From Hydractinia symbiolongicarpus (lineage: Eukaryota; Cnidaria; Hydrozoa; Anthoathecata; Hydractiniidae), in NCBI RefSeq assembly GCF_029227915.1, contig NC_079886.1, positions 124,001-188,000 on the forward strand: 64,000 nt of DNA, read 5' to 3'. Position 1 is the stretch's first letter; each line of letters opens with the position of its first letter. The notes below the pieces were generated by a model. It did no database searches, was not told the origin of the DNA, and worked only from the letters and a program-made list of their open reading frames with translations. Of this stretch, positions 38,970-53,029 are shown piece by piece. The translations under genes and the position numbers were made by a program.

Positions 38970-41900
38970 TATTTAGCGTCTCATCAAAAATGAAAACATT
39001 TTTGAAAACTTTAAGTCTCATGCGTTTTAGTGGTGAAAATATAATTTAAAATATCGTTCGGGAAATGAGTTTACTCCCTGATTACTTTCTTTGTATACTT
39101 TTGACTATACGGGCCGACTACGGGATTTACGGGAAATCGCGGGTTTTTGTTTGCCGGCGATTCAACTTCCTTTATTTAGCGTCTTCTCAAAAATGAAAAC
39201 ATTTTTGAAAACTACAAGTCTCATGCGTTTTAGTGGTGAAAAAATAATTTAAAAAATCGTTCGGGAAATAAGTTTACTCCCTAGGTACTTTCTTTGTATA
39301 CTTTTGACTATACGGGCCGAGTACGGGATTTACGGGAAATCGCAGGTTTTCGTTTGCCGGCGATTAAACTTCTTTTATTTAGAGTCTCATCAAAAATGAA
39401 AACATTTTTGAAAACTACAAGTCTTAGTGGTGAAAAAATAATTTAAAAAATCGTTCGGGAATTGAGTTTACTCCCTGGGTACTTTCTTTGCATACTTTTG
39501 ATTATACGGGTCGTGTTTGGGATTTACGGGAGATCGCGGGTTTTCGTTTGCCGGCGATTAAAGTTGTTTTATTTAGCGTCTCATCAAAAATGAAACCATT
39601 TTTGAAAACTTTAAGTCTCATGCGTTTTAGTGGTGAAAATATAATTTAAAATATCGTTCGGGAAATGAGTTTACTCCCTGATTACTTTCTTTGTATACTT
39701 TTGACTATACGGGCCGACTACGGGATTTACGGGAAATCGCGGGTTTTTGTTTGCCGGCGATTAAACTTCCTTTATTTAGCGTCTTCTCAAAAATGAAAAC
39801 ATTTTTGAAAACTACAAGTCTCATGCGTTTTAGTGGTGAAAAAATAATTTAAAAAATCGTTCGGGAAATGAGTTTACTCCCTGGGTACTTTCTTTGTATA
39901 CTTTTGACTATACGGGCCGAGTACGGGATTTACGGGAAATCGCAGGTTTTCGTTTGCCGGCGATTAAACTTCTTTTATTTAGCGTCTCATCAAAAATGAA
40001 AACATTTTTGAAAACTACAAGTCTCATGCGTTTTATTGGTGAAAAAATAATTTAAAAAATCGTTCGGGAAATGAGTTTACTCCCTGGGTACTTTCTTTGT
40101 ATACTTTTGACTATACGGGCCGAGTACGGGATTTACGGGAAATCGCGGGTTTTCGTTTGGCGGCGATTAAACTTCTTTTATTTAGCGTCTCATCAAAAAT
40201 GAAAACATTTTTGAAAACTACAAGTCTCATGCGTTTTAGTGGTGAAAAAATAATTTAAAAAATCGTTCGGGAAATGAGTTTACTCATTGAGTACTTTATT
40301 TGTATACTTTTGACTATACGGGCCGATTACCGGATTTACGGGAAATCGCGGGTTTTCGTTTGCCGACGATTAAACTTCTTTTATTCAGCGTCTCATCAAA
40401 AATGAAAACATTTTTGAAAACTACAAGTCTCATGCGTTTTAGTGGTGAAAAAATAATTTAAAAAATCGTTCGGGAAATGAGTTTACTCCCTGGGTATTTT
40501 CTTTGCATACTTTTGATTATACGGGTCGTGTTGGATTTACGGGAGATCGCGGGTTTTCGTTTGCCGGCGATTAAACTTCTTTTATTTAGCGTCTCATCCA
40601 AAATGAAAACATTTTTGAAAACTTTAAGTCTCATGCGTTTTAGTGGTGAAAATATAATTTAAAATATCGTTCGGGAAATGAGTTTACCCCCTGATTACTT
40701 TCTTTGTATACTTTTGACTATACGGGCCGACTACGGGATTTACGGGAAATCGCGGGTTTTTGTTTGCCGGCGATTAAACTTCCTTTATTTAGCGTCTTCT
40801 CAAAAATGAAAACATTTTTGAAAACTACAAGTCTCATGCGTTTTAGTGGTGAAAAAATAATTTAAAAAATCGTTCGGGAAATAAGTTTACTCCCTGGGTA
40901 CTTTCTTTGTATACTTTTGACTATACGGGCCGAGTACGGGATTTACGGGAAATCGCAGGTTTTCGTTTGCCGGCGATTAAACTTCTTTTATTTAGAGTCT
41001 CATCAAAAATGAAAACATTTTTGAAAACTACAAGTCTTAGTGGTGAAAAAATAATTTAAAAAATCGTTCGGGAATTGAGTTTACTCCCTGGGTACTTTCT
41101 TTGCATACTTTTGATTATACGGGTCGTGTTTGGGATTTACGGGAGATCGCGGGTTTTCGTTTGCCGGCGATTAAAGTTGTTTTATTTAGCGTCTCATCAA
41201 AAATGAAAACATTTTTGAAAACTTTAAGTCTCATGCGTTTTAGTGGTGAAAATATAATTTAAAATATCGTTCGAGAAATGAGTTTACTCCCTGATTACTT
41301 TCTTTGTATACTTTTGACTATACGGGCCGACTACGGGATTTACGGGAAATCGCGGGTTTTTGTTTGCCGGCGATTAAACTTCCTTTATTTAGCGTCTTCT
41401 CAAAAATGAAAACATTTTTGAAAACTACAAGTCTCATGCGTTTTAGTGGTGAAAAAATAATTTAAAAAATCGTTCGGGAAATGAGTTTACTCCCTGGGTA
41501 CTTTCTTTGTATACTTTTGACTATACGGGCCGAGTACGGGATTTACGGGAAATCGCAGGTTTTCGTTTGCCGGCGATTAAACTTCTTTTATTTAGCGTCT
41601 CATCAAAAATGAAAACATTTTTGAAAACTACAAGTCTCATGCGTTTCTTTGGTGAAAAAATAATTTAAAAAATCGTTCGGGAAATGAGTTTACTCCCTGG
41701 GTACTTTCTTTGTATACTTTTGACTATACGGGCCGAGTACGGGATTTACGGGAAATCGCGGGTTTTCGTTTGGCGGCGATTAAACTTCTTTTATTTAGCG
41801 TCTCATCAAAAATGAAAACATTTTTGAAAACTACAAGTCTCATGCGTTTTAGTGGTGAAAAAATAATTTAAAAAATCGTTCGGGAAATGAGTTTACTCAT

Positions 41901-42080
41901 TGAGTACTTTATTTGTACACTTTTGACTATACGGGCCGATTACTGGATTTACGGGAAATCGCGGGTTTTCGTTTGCCGACGATTAAACTTCTTTTATTCA
42001 GCGTCTCATCAAAAATGAAAACATTTTTGAAAACTACAAGTCTCATGCGTTTTAGTGGTGAAAAAATAATTTAAAAAATC
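38970..42080 (+). repeat. Arm B domain 5a: eight-monomer HOR (1,613 bp)
   Basis: Copies start near 38970 and near 40590, and a partial third runs to about 42500. The unit is 11 bp shorter than eight times 203, mainly because one monomer lacks 9 bp: gtcttagtgg at 39421 and 41034, where other monomers read gtctcatgcgttttagtgg. A second short spot is the cgtgttggattt stretch near 40527. Other shared markers are ctgattactttc (39078, 40691) and gcatacttttgattatac (39490, 41103). Confidence 0.87.
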
Positions 42081-45000
42081 GTTCGGGAAATGAGTTTACT
42101 CCCTGGGTATTTTCTTTGCATACTTTTGATTATACGGGTCGTGATGGATTTACGGGAGATCGCAGGTTTTCGTTTGCCGGCGATTAAACTTCTTTTATTT
42201 AGCGTCTCATCCAAAATGAAAACATTTTTGAAAACTTTAAGTCTCATGCGTTTTAGTGGTGAAAATATAATTTAAAATATCGTTCGGGAAATGAGTTTAC
42301 TCCCTGATTACTTTCTTTGTATACTTTTGACTATACGGGCCGACTACGGGATTTACGGGAAATCGCGGGTTTTTGTTTGCCGGCGATTAAACTTCCTTTA
42401 TTTAGCGTCTTCTCAAAAATGAAAACATTTTTGAAAACTACAAGTCTCATGCGTTTTAGTGGTGAAAAAATAATTTAAAAAATCGTTCGGGAAATGAGTT
42501 TACTCCCTGGGTACTTTCTTTGTATACTTTTGACTATACGGGCCGAGTACAAGATTTACGGGAAATCGCAGGTTTTCGTTTGCCGGCGATTAAACTTCTT
42601 TTATTTAGCGTCTTCTCAAAAATGAAAACATTTTTGAAAACTACAAGTCTCATGCGTTTTAGTGGTGAAAAAATAATTTAAAAAATCATTCGGGAAATGA
42701 GTTTACTCCCTGGGTACTTTCTTTGTATACTTTTGACTATACGGGCCGAGTACGGGATTTACGGGAAATCGCAGGTTTTCGTTTGCCGGCGATTAAACTT
42801 CTTTTATTTAGCGTCTCATCAAAAATGAAAACATTTTTGAAAACTACAAGTCTCATGCGTTTTATTGGTGAAAAAAAAATTTACAAAATCGTTCGGGAAA
42901 TGAGTTTACTCCCTGGGTACTTTCTTTGTATACTTTTGACTATACGGGCCGAGTACGGGATTTACGGGATATCGCGGGTTTTCGTTTGCCGGCGATTAAA
43001 CTTCTTTTATTTAGCGTCTCATCAAAAATGAAAACATTTTTGAAAACTACAAGTCTCATGCGTTTTAGTGGTGAAAAAATAATTTAAAAAATCGTTCGGG
43101 AAATGAGTTTACTCCCTGGGTACTTTCTTTGCATACTTTTGATTATACGGGTCGTGTTTGGGATTTACGGGAGATCGCGGGTTTTCGTTTGCCGGCGATT
43201 AAAGTTGTTTTATTTAGCGTCTCATCAAAAATGAAAACATTTTTGAAAACTTTAAGTCTCATGCGTTTTAGTGGTGAAAATATAATTTAAAATATCGTTC
43301 GGGAAATGAGTTTACTCCCTGATTACTTTCTTTGTATACTTTTGACTATACGGGCCGACTACGGGATTTACGGGAAATCGCGGGTTTTTGTTTGCCGGCG
43401 ATTAAACTTCCTTTATTTAGCGTCTTCTCAAAAATGAAAACATTTTTGAAAACTACAAGTCTCATGCGTTTTAGTGGTGAAAAAATAATTTAAAAAATCA
43501 TTCGGGAAATGAGTTTACTCCCTGGGTACTTTCTTTGTATACTTTTGACTATACGGGCCGAGTACGGGATTTACGGGAAATTGCAGGTTTTCGTTTGCCG
43601 GCGATTAAACTTCTTTTATTTAGCGTCTCATCAAAAATGAAAACATTTTTGAAAACTACAAGTCTCATGCGTTTTATTGGTGAAAAAATAATTTAAAAAA
43701 TCGTTCGGGAAATGAGTTTACTCCCTGGGTACTTTCTTTGTATACTTTTGACTATACGGGCCGAGTACGGGATTTACGGGAAATCGCGGGTTTTCGTTTG
43801 CCGGCGATTAAACTTCTTTTATTTAGCGTCTCAGCAAAAATGAAAACATTTTTGAAAACTACAAGTCTCATGCGTTTTAGTGGTGAAAAAATAATTTAAA
43901 AAATCGTTCGGGAAATGAGTTTACTCATTGAGTACTTTATTTGTATACTTTTGACTATACGGGCCGATTACCGGATTTACGGGAAATCGCGGGTTTTCGT
44001 TTGCCGACGATTAAACTTCTTTTATTCAGCGTCTCATCAAAAATGAAAACATTTTTGAAAACTACAAGTCTCATGCATTTTAGTGGTGAAAAAATAATTT
44101 AAAAAATCATTTAGAAAATCAGTTTACTCCTTGGGTACTTTTTTTGTGTACTTTTGACTATACGGGCCGAGTACGGGATTTACGGGAAATTGCGGGTTTT
44201 CGTTTGCCGGCGATTAAACTTGTTTTATTTAGCGTCACATCAAAAATGAAAACATTTTTGAAAACTACAAGTCTCATGCGTTTTATTGGTGAAAAAAAAA
44301 TTTACAAAATCGTTCGGGAAATGAGTTTACTCCCTGGGTACTTTCTTTGTATACTTTTGACTATACGGGCCGAGTACAGGATTTACGGGATATCGCGGGT
44401 TTTCGTTTGCCGGCGATTAAACTTCCTTTATTTAGCGTCTTCTCAAAAATGAAAACATTTTTGAAAACTACAAGTCTCATGCGTTTTAGTGGTGAAAAAA
44501 TAATTTAAAAAATCGTTCGGGAAATGAGTTTACTCCCTGGGTACTTTCTTTGTATACTTTTGACTATACGGGCCGAGTACGGGATTTACGGGAAATCGCA
44601 GGTTTTCGTTTGCCGGCGATTAAACTTCTTTTATTTAGCGTCTTCTCAAAAATGAAAACATTTTTGAAAACTACAAGTCTCATGCGTTTTAGTGGTGAAA
44701 AAATAATTTAAAAAATCATTCGGGAAATGAGTTTACTCCCTGGGTACTTTCTTTGTATACTTTTGACTATACGGGCCGAGTACGGGATTTACGGGAAATC
44801 GCAGGTTTTCGTTTGCCGGCGATTAAACTTCTTTTATTTAGCGTCTCATCAAAAATGAAAACATTTTTGAAAACTACAAGTCTCATGCGTTTTATTGGTG
44901 AAAAAAAAATTTACAAAATCGTTCGGGAAATGAGTTTACTCCCTGGGTATTTTCTTTGCATACTTTTGATTATACGGGTCGTGATGGATTTACGGGAGAT

Positions 45001-47760
45001 CGCAGGTTTTCGTTTGCCGGCGATTAAACTTCTTTTATTTAGCGTCTCATCCAAAATGAAAACATTTTTGAAAACTTTAAGTCTCATGCGTTTTAGTGGT
45101 GAAAATATAATTTAAAATATCGTTCGGGAAATGAGTTTACTCCCTGATTACTTTCTTTGTATACTTTTGACTATACGGGCCGACTACGGGATTTACGGGA
45201 AATCGCGGGTTTTTGTTTGCCGGCGATTAAACTTCCTTTATTTAGCGTCTTCTCAAAAATGAAAACATTTTTGAAAACTACAAGTCTCATGCGTTTTAGT
45301 GGTGAAAAAATAATTTAAAAAATCGTTCGGGAAATGAGTTTACTCCCTGGGTACTTTCTTTGTATACTTTTGACTATACGGGCCGAGTACAAGATTTACG
45401 GGAAATCGCAGGTTTTCGTTTGCCGGCGATTAAACTTCTTTTATTTAGCGTCTTCTCAAAAATGAAAACATTTTTGAAAACTACAAGTCTCATGCGTTTT
45501 AGTGGTGAAAAAATAATTTAAAAAATCATTCGGGAAATGAGTTTACTCCCTGGGTACTTTCTTTGTATACTTTTGACTATACGGGCCGAGTACGGGATTT
45601 ACGGGAAATCGCAGGTTTTCGTTTGCCGGCGATTAAACTTCTTTTATTTAGCGTCTCATCAAAAATGAAAACATTTTTGAAAACTACAAGTCTCATGCGT
45701 TTTATTGGTGAAAAAAAAATTTACAAAATCGTTCGGGAAATGAGTTTACTCCCTGGGTACTTTCTTTGTATACTTTTGACTATACGGGCCGAGTACGGGA
45801 TTTACGGGATATCGCGGGTTTTCGTTTGCCGGCGATTAAACTTCTTTTATTTAGCGTCTCATCAAAAATGAAAACATTTTTGAAAACTACAAGTCTCATG
45901 CGTTTTAGTGGTGAAAAAATAATTTAAAAAATCGTTCGGGAAATGAGTTTACTCCCTGGGTACTTTCTTTGCATACTTTTGATTATACGGGTCGTGTTTG
46001 GGATTTACGGGAGATCGCGGGTTTTCGTTTGCCGGCGATTAAAGTTGTTTTATTTAGCGTCTCATCAAAAATGAAAACATTTTTGAAAACTTTAAGTCTC
46101 ATGCGTTTTAGTGGTGAAAATATAATTTAAAATATCGTTCGGGAAATGAGTTTACTCCCTGATTACTTTCTTTGTATACTTTTGACTATACGGGCCGACT
46201 ACGGGATTTACGGGAAATCGCGGGTTTTTGTTTGCCGGCGATTAAACTTCCTTTATTTAGCGTCTTCTCAAAAATGAAAACATTTTTGAAAACTACAAGT
46301 CTCATGCGTTTTAGTGGTGAAAAAATAATTTAAAAAATCATTCGGGAAATGAGTTTACTCCCTGGGTACTTTCTTTGTATACTTTTGACTATACGGGCCG
46401 AGTACGGGATTTACGGGAAATTGCAGGTTTTCGTTTGCCGGCGATTAAACTTCTTTTATTTAGCGTCTCATCAAAAATGAAAACATTTTTGAAAACTACA
46501 AGTCTCATGCGTTTTATTGGTGAAAAAATAATTTAAAAAATCGTTCGGGAAATGAGTTTACTCCCTGGGTACTTTCTTTGTATACTTTTGACTATACGGG
46601 CCGAGTACGGGATTTACGGGAAATCGCGGGTTTTCGTTTGCCGGCGATTAAACTTCTTTTATTTAGCGTCTCAGCAAAAATGAAAACATTTTTGAAAACT
46701 ACAAGTCTCATGCGTTTTAGTGGTGAAAAAATAATTTAAAAAATCGTTCGGGAAATGAGTTTACTCATTGAGTACTTTATTTGTATACTTTTGACTATAC
46801 GGGCCGATTACCGGATTTACGGGAAATCGCGGGTTTTCGTTTGCCGACGATTAAACTTCTTTTATTCAGCGTCTCATCAAAAATGAAAACATTTTTGAAA
46901 ACTACAAGTCTCATGCATTTTAGTGGTGAAAAAATAATTTAAAAAATCATTTAGAAAATCAGTTTACTCCTTGGGTACTTTTTTTGTGTACTTTTGACTA
47001 TACGGGCCGAGTACGGGATTTACGGGAAATTGCGGGTTTTCGTTTGCCGGCGATTAAACTTGTTTTATTTAGCGTCACATCAAAAATGAAAACATTTTTG
47101 AAAACTACAAGTCTCATGCGTTTTATTGATGAAAAAAAAATTTACAAAATCGTTCGGGAAATGAGTTTACTCCCTGGGTACTTTCTTTGTATACTTTTGA
47201 CTATACGGGCCGAGTACGGGATTTACGGGATATCGCGGGTTTTCGTTTGCCGGCGATTAAACTTCCTTTATTTAGCGTCTTCTCAAAAATGAAAACATTT
47301 TTGAAAACTACAAGTCTCATGCGTTTTAGTGGTGAAAAAATAATTTAAAAAATCGTTCGGGAAATGAGTTTACTCCCTGGGTACTTTCTTTGTATACTTT
47401 TGACTATACGGGCCGAGTACGGGATTTACGGGAAATCGCAGGTTTTCGTTTGCCGGCGATTAAACTTCTTTTATTTAGCGTCTTCTCAAAAATGAAAACA
47501 TTTTTGAAAACTACAAGTCTCATGCGTTTTAGTGGTGAAAAAATAATTTAAAAAATCATTCGGGAAATGAGTTTACTCCCTGGGTACTTTCTTTGTATAC
47601 TTTTGACTATACGGGCCGAGTACGGGATTTACGGGAAATCGCAGGTTTTCGTTTGCCGGCGATTAAACTTCTTTTATTTAGCGTCTCATCAAAAATGAAA
47701 ACATTTTTGAAAACTACAAGTCTCATGCGTTTTATTGGTGAAAAAAAAATTTACAAAATC
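42081..47760 (+). repeat. Arm B domain 5b: near-identical 2,840-bp tandem duplication (14 monomers)
   Basis: Copies at about 42081-44920 and 44921-47760. Even rare private strings match at 2,840 bp: cgtgatggatttacgg, gagtacaagatttacgg, gtctcagcaaaaatg (43831, 46671) and catttagaaaatcag. The only differences I noticed are a/g at 44378 against 47218 and g/a at 44289 against 47129. At the left edge the match ends between 42061 and 42090, where ttaaaaaatc in one copy faces ttacaaaatc in the other. Confidence 0.9.
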
Positions 47761-50700
47761 GTTCGGGAAATGAGTTTACTCCCTGGGTACTTTCTTTGTA
47801 TACTTTTGACTATACGGGCCGAGTACGGGATTTACGGGATATCGCGGGTTTTCGTTTGCCGGCGATTAAACTTCTTTTATTTAGCGTCTCATCAAAAATG
47901 AAAACATTTTTGAAAACTACAAGTCTCATGCGTTTTAGTGGTGAAAAAATAATTTAAAAAATCGTTCGGGAAATGAGTTTACTCCCTGGGTACTTTCTTT
48001 GCATACTTTTGATTATACGGGTCGTGTTTGGGATTTACGGGAGATCGCGGGTTTTCGTTTGCCGGCGATTAAAGTTGTTTTATTTAGCGTCTCATCAAAA
48101 ATGAAAACATTTTTGAAAACTTTAAGTCTCATGCGTTTTAGTGGTGAAAATATAATTTAAAATATCGTTCGGGAAATGAGTTTACTCCCTGATTACTTTC
48201 TTTGTATACTTTTGACTATACGGGCCGACTACGGGATTTACGGGAAATCGCGGGTTTTTGTTTGCCGGCGATTAAACTTCCTTTATTTAGCGTCTTCTCA
48301 AAAATGAAAACATTTTTGAAAACTACAAGTCTCATGCGTTTTAGTGGTGAAAAAATAATTTAAAAAATCATTCGGGAAATGAGTTTACTCCCTGGGTACT
48401 TTCTTTGTATACTTTTGACTATACGGGCCGAGTACGGGATTTACGGGAAATTGCAGGTTTTCGTTTGCCGGCGATTAAACTTCTTTTATTTAGCGTCTCA
48501 TCAAAAATGAAAACATTTTTGAAAACTACAAGTCTCATGCGTTTTATTGGTGAAAAAATAATTTAAAAAATCGTTCGGGAAATGAGTTTACTCCCTGGGT
48601 ACTTTCTTTGTATACTTTTGACTATACGGGTCGAGTACGGGATTTACGGGAAATCGCGGGTTTTCGTTTGCCGGCGATTAAACTTCTTTTATTTAGCGTC
48701 TCAGCAAAAATGAAAACATTTTTGAAAACTACAAGTCTCATGCGTTTTAGTGGTGAAAAAATAATTTAAAAAATCGTTCGGGAAATGAGTTTACTCATTG
48801 AGTACTTTATTTGTATACTTTTGACTATACGGGCCGATTACCGGATTTACGGGAAATCGCGGGTTTTCGTTTGCCGACGATTAAACTTCTTTTATTCAGC
48901 GTCTCATCAAAAATGAAAACATTTTTGAAAACTACAAGTCTCATGCATTTTAGTGGTGAAAAAATAATTTAAAAAATCATTTAGAAAATCAGTTTACTCC
49001 TTGGGTACTTTTTTTGTGTACTTTTGACTATACGGGCCGAGTACGGGATTTACGGGAAATTGCGGGTTTTCGTTTGCCGGCGATTAAACTTCTTTTATTC
49101 AGCGTCTCATCAAAAATGAAAACATTTTTAAAAACTACAAGTCTCATGCATTTTAGTGGTGAAAAAATAATTTAAAAAATCGTTTGGGAAATGAGTTTAC
49201 TCCCTGGGTACTTTCTTTGTATACTTTTGATTATACGGGTCGTGTTTGGGATTTACGGGAAATCGCGGGTTTTCGTTTGCCGGCGATTAAACTTGTTTTA
49301 TTTAGCGTCACATCAAAAATGAAAACATTTTTGAAAACTACAAGTCTCATGCGTTTTATTGGTGAAAAAAAAATTTACAAAATCGTTCGGGAAATGAGTT
49401 TACTCCCTGGGTACTTTCTTTGTATACTTTTGACTATACGGGCCGAGTACGGGATTTACGGGATATCGCGGGTTTTCGTTTGCCGGCGATTAAACGTCCT
49501 TTATTTAGCGTCTTCTCAAAAATGAAAACATTTTTGAAAACTACAAGTCTCATGCGTTTTAGTGGTGAAAAAATAATTTAAAAAATCGTTCGGGAAATGA
49601 GTTTACTCCCTGGGTACTTTCTTTGTATACTTTTGACTATACGGGCCGAGTACGGGATTTACGGGAAATCGCAGGTTTTCGTTTGCCGGCGATTAAACTT
49701 CTTTTATTTAGCGTCTTCTCAAAAATGAAAACATTTTTGAAAACTACAAGTCTCATGCGTTTTAGTGGTGAAAAAATAATTTAAAAAATCATTCGGGAAA
49801 TGAGTTTACTCCCTGGGTACTTTCTTTGTATACTTTTGACTATACGGGCCGAGTACGGGATTTACGGGAAATCGCAGGTTTTCGTTTGCCGGCGATTAAA
49901 CTTCTTTTATTTAGCGTCTCATCAAAAATGAAAACATTTTTGAAAACTACAAGTCTCATGCGTTTTATTGGTGAAAAAAAAATTTACAAAATCGTTCGGG
50001 AAATGAGTTTACTCCCTGGGTACTTTCTTTGTATACTTTTGACTATACGGGCCGAGTACGGGATTTACGGGATATCGCGGGTTTTCGTTTGCCGGCGATT
50101 AAACTTCTTTTATTTAGCGTCTCATCAAAAATGAAAACATTTTTGAAAACTACAAGTCTCATGCGTTTTAGTGGTGAAAAAATAATTTAAAAAATCGTTC
50201 GGGAAATGAGTTTACTCCCTGGGTACTTTCTTTGCATACTTTTGATTATACGGGTCGTGTTTGGGATTTACGGGAGATCGCGGGTTTTCGTTTGCCGGCG
50301 ATTAAAGTTGTTTTATTTAGCGTCTCATCAAAAATGAAAACATTTTTGAAAACTTTAAGTCTCATGCGTTTTAGTGGTGAAAATATAATTTAAAATATCG
50401 TTCGGGAAATGAGTTTACTCCCTGATTACTTTCTTTGTATACTTTTGACTATACGGGCCGACTACGGGATTTACGGGAAATCGCGGGTTTTTGTTTGCCG
50501 GCGATTAAACTTCCTTTATTTAGCGTCTTCTCAAAAATGAAAACATTTTTGAAAACTACAAGTCTCATGCGTTTTAGTGGTGAAAAAATAATTTAAAAAA
50601 TCATTCGGGAAATGAGTTTACTCCCTGGGTACTTTCTTTGTATACTTTTGACTATACGGGCCGAGTACGGGATTTACGGGAAATTGCAGGTTTTCGTTTG

Positions 50701-53029
50701 CCGGCGATTAAACTTCTTTTATTTAGCGTCTCATCAAAAATGAAAACATTTTTGAAAACTACAAGTCTCATGCGTTTTATTGGTGAAAAAATAATTTAAA
50801 AAATCGTTCGGGAAATGAGTTTACTCCCTGGGTACTTTCTTTGTATACTTTTGACTATACGGGCCGAGTACGGGATTTACGGGAAATCGCGGGTTTTCGT
50901 TTGCCGGCGATTAAACTTCTTTTATTTAGCGTCTCATCAAAAATGAAAACATTTTTGAAAACTACAAGTCTCATGCGTTTTAGTGGTGAAAAAATAATTT
51001 AAAAAATCGTTCGGGAAATGAGTTTACTCATTGAGTACTTTATTTGTATACTTTTGATTATACGGGCCGATTACCGGATTTACGGGAAATCGCGGGTTTT
51101 CGTTTGCCGACGATTAAACTTCTTTTATTCAGCGTCTCATCAAAAATGAAAACATTTTTAAAAACTACAAGTCTCATGCATTTTAGTGGTGAAAAAATAA
51201 TTTAAAAAATCGTTTGGGAAATGAGTTTACTCCCTGGGTACTTTCTTTGTATACTTTTGATTATACGGGTCGTGTTTGGGATTTACGGGAAATCGCGGGT
51301 TTTCGTTTGCCGGCGATTAAACTTGTTTTATTTAGCTTCACATCAAAAATGAAAACATTTTTGAAAACTTTAAGTCTCATGCGTTTTAATGGTGAAAATA
51401 TAATATAAAATATCGTTCGGGAAATGAGTTTACTCCCTGAGTACTTTCTTTGTATACTTTTGACTATACGGGCCGAGTACGGGATTTACGGGAAATCGCG
51501 GGTTTTCGTTTGCCGGCGATTAAACTTCTTTTATTTAGCGTCTTCTCAAAAATGAAAACATTTTTGAAAACTACAAGTCTCATGCGTTTTAGTGGTGAAA
51601 AAATAATTTAAAAAATCGTGCGGGAAATGAGTTTACTTATTGAGTACTTTCTTTGTATACTTTTGACTATACGGGCCGAGTACGGGATTTACTGGAAATC
51701 GCGGGTTTTCGTTTGCCGGCGATTAAACTTCTTTTATTTAGCGTCTCATCCAAAATGAAAACATTTTTGAAAACTACAAGTCTTATGCATTTTAGTGGTG
51801 AAAAAATAATTTAAAAAATCATTTGGAAAATCAGTTTACTCCCTGGGTACTTTTTTGTGTACTTTTGACTATACGGGCCGAGTACGGGATTTACGGGAAA
51901 TCGCGGGTTTTCGTTTGCCGGCGATTAAACTTCTTTTATTTAGCGTCTTCTCAAAAATGAAAACATTTTTGAAAACTACAAGTCTCATGCGTTTTAGTGG
52001 AGAAAAAATAATTTAAGAAATCGTTCGGGAATTGAGTTTACTCATTGAGTACTTTATTTGTATACTTTTGATTATACGGGTCGTGTTTGGGATTTACGGG
52101 AGATCGCGGGTTTTCGTTTGCTGGCGATTAAAGTTGTTTTATTTAGCGTCTCATCAAAAATGAAAACATTTTTGAAAACTTTAAGTCTCATGCGTTTTAG
52201 TGGTAAAAATATAATTTAAAATATCGTTCGGGAAATGAGTTTACTCCCTGATTACTTTCTTTGTAGACTTTTGACAATACGGGCCGACTACGGGATTTAC
52301 GGGAAATCGCGGGTTTTTGTTTGCCGGCGATTAAACTTCCTTTATTTAGCGTCTTCTCAAAAATGAAAACATTTTTGAAAACTACAAGTCTCATGCGTTT
52401 TAGTGGTGAAAAAATAATTTAAAAAATCGTTCGGGAAATGAGTTTACTCCCTGGGTACTTTCTTTGTATACTTTTGACTATACGGGCCGAGTACGGGATT
52501 TACGGGAAATCGCAGGTTTTCGTTTGCCGGCGATTAAACTTCTTTTATTTAGCGTCTCATCAAAAATGAAAACATTTTTGAAAACTACAAGTCTCATGCG
52601 TTTTATTGGTGAAAAAATAATTTAAAAAATCGTTCGGGAAATGAGTTTACTCCCTGGGTACTTTCTTTGTATACTTTTGACTATACGGGCCGAGTACGGG
52701 ATTTACGGGAAATCGCGGGTTTTCGTTTGCCGGCGATTAAACTTCTTTTATTTAGCGTCTCATCAAAAATGAAAACATTTTTGAAAACTTCAAGTCTCAT
52801 GCATTTTAGTGGTGAAAAAATAATTTAAAAAATCATTTGGAAAATCAGTTTACTCCCTGGGTACTTTTTTTGTGTACTTTTGACTATACGGGCCGAGTAC
52901 GGGATTTACGGGAAATCGCGGGTTTTCGTTTGCCGGCGATTAAACTTCTTTTATTCAGCGTCTCATCAAAAATGAAAACATTTTTAAAAACTACAAGTCT
53001 CATGCGTTTTAGTGGTGAAAAAATAATTT
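47761..53029 (+). repeat. Arm B domain 5c: ten-/eleven-monomer copies and mixed tail
   Basis: The ten-monomer unit (2,030 bp) seen inside the preceding domain continues. The marker at 45563 recurs at 47593, then at 49826, 2,233 bp or eleven monomers on, after gaining one monomer at about 49080-49283. The copy from 49826 runs to about 51200 and has catcaaaaatg where earlier copies have cagcaaaaatg. From about 51400 to 53029 the classes are mixed, including ggtaaaaatataattt near 52201, which lacks the usual tgg-tgaaa spelling. No gene. Confidence 0.8.

Noticed and set aside
42723-50134. Reading frames of 102-120 codons spanning two monomers on the plus strand
   Set aside because: They repeat at HOR offsets (2,030, 2,840, 2,233 bp), shift frame from one monomer to the next because 203 is not divisible by 3, and arise where small changes remove one recurrent stop. 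No plausible domain, no start context and no codon-like pattern of variation.
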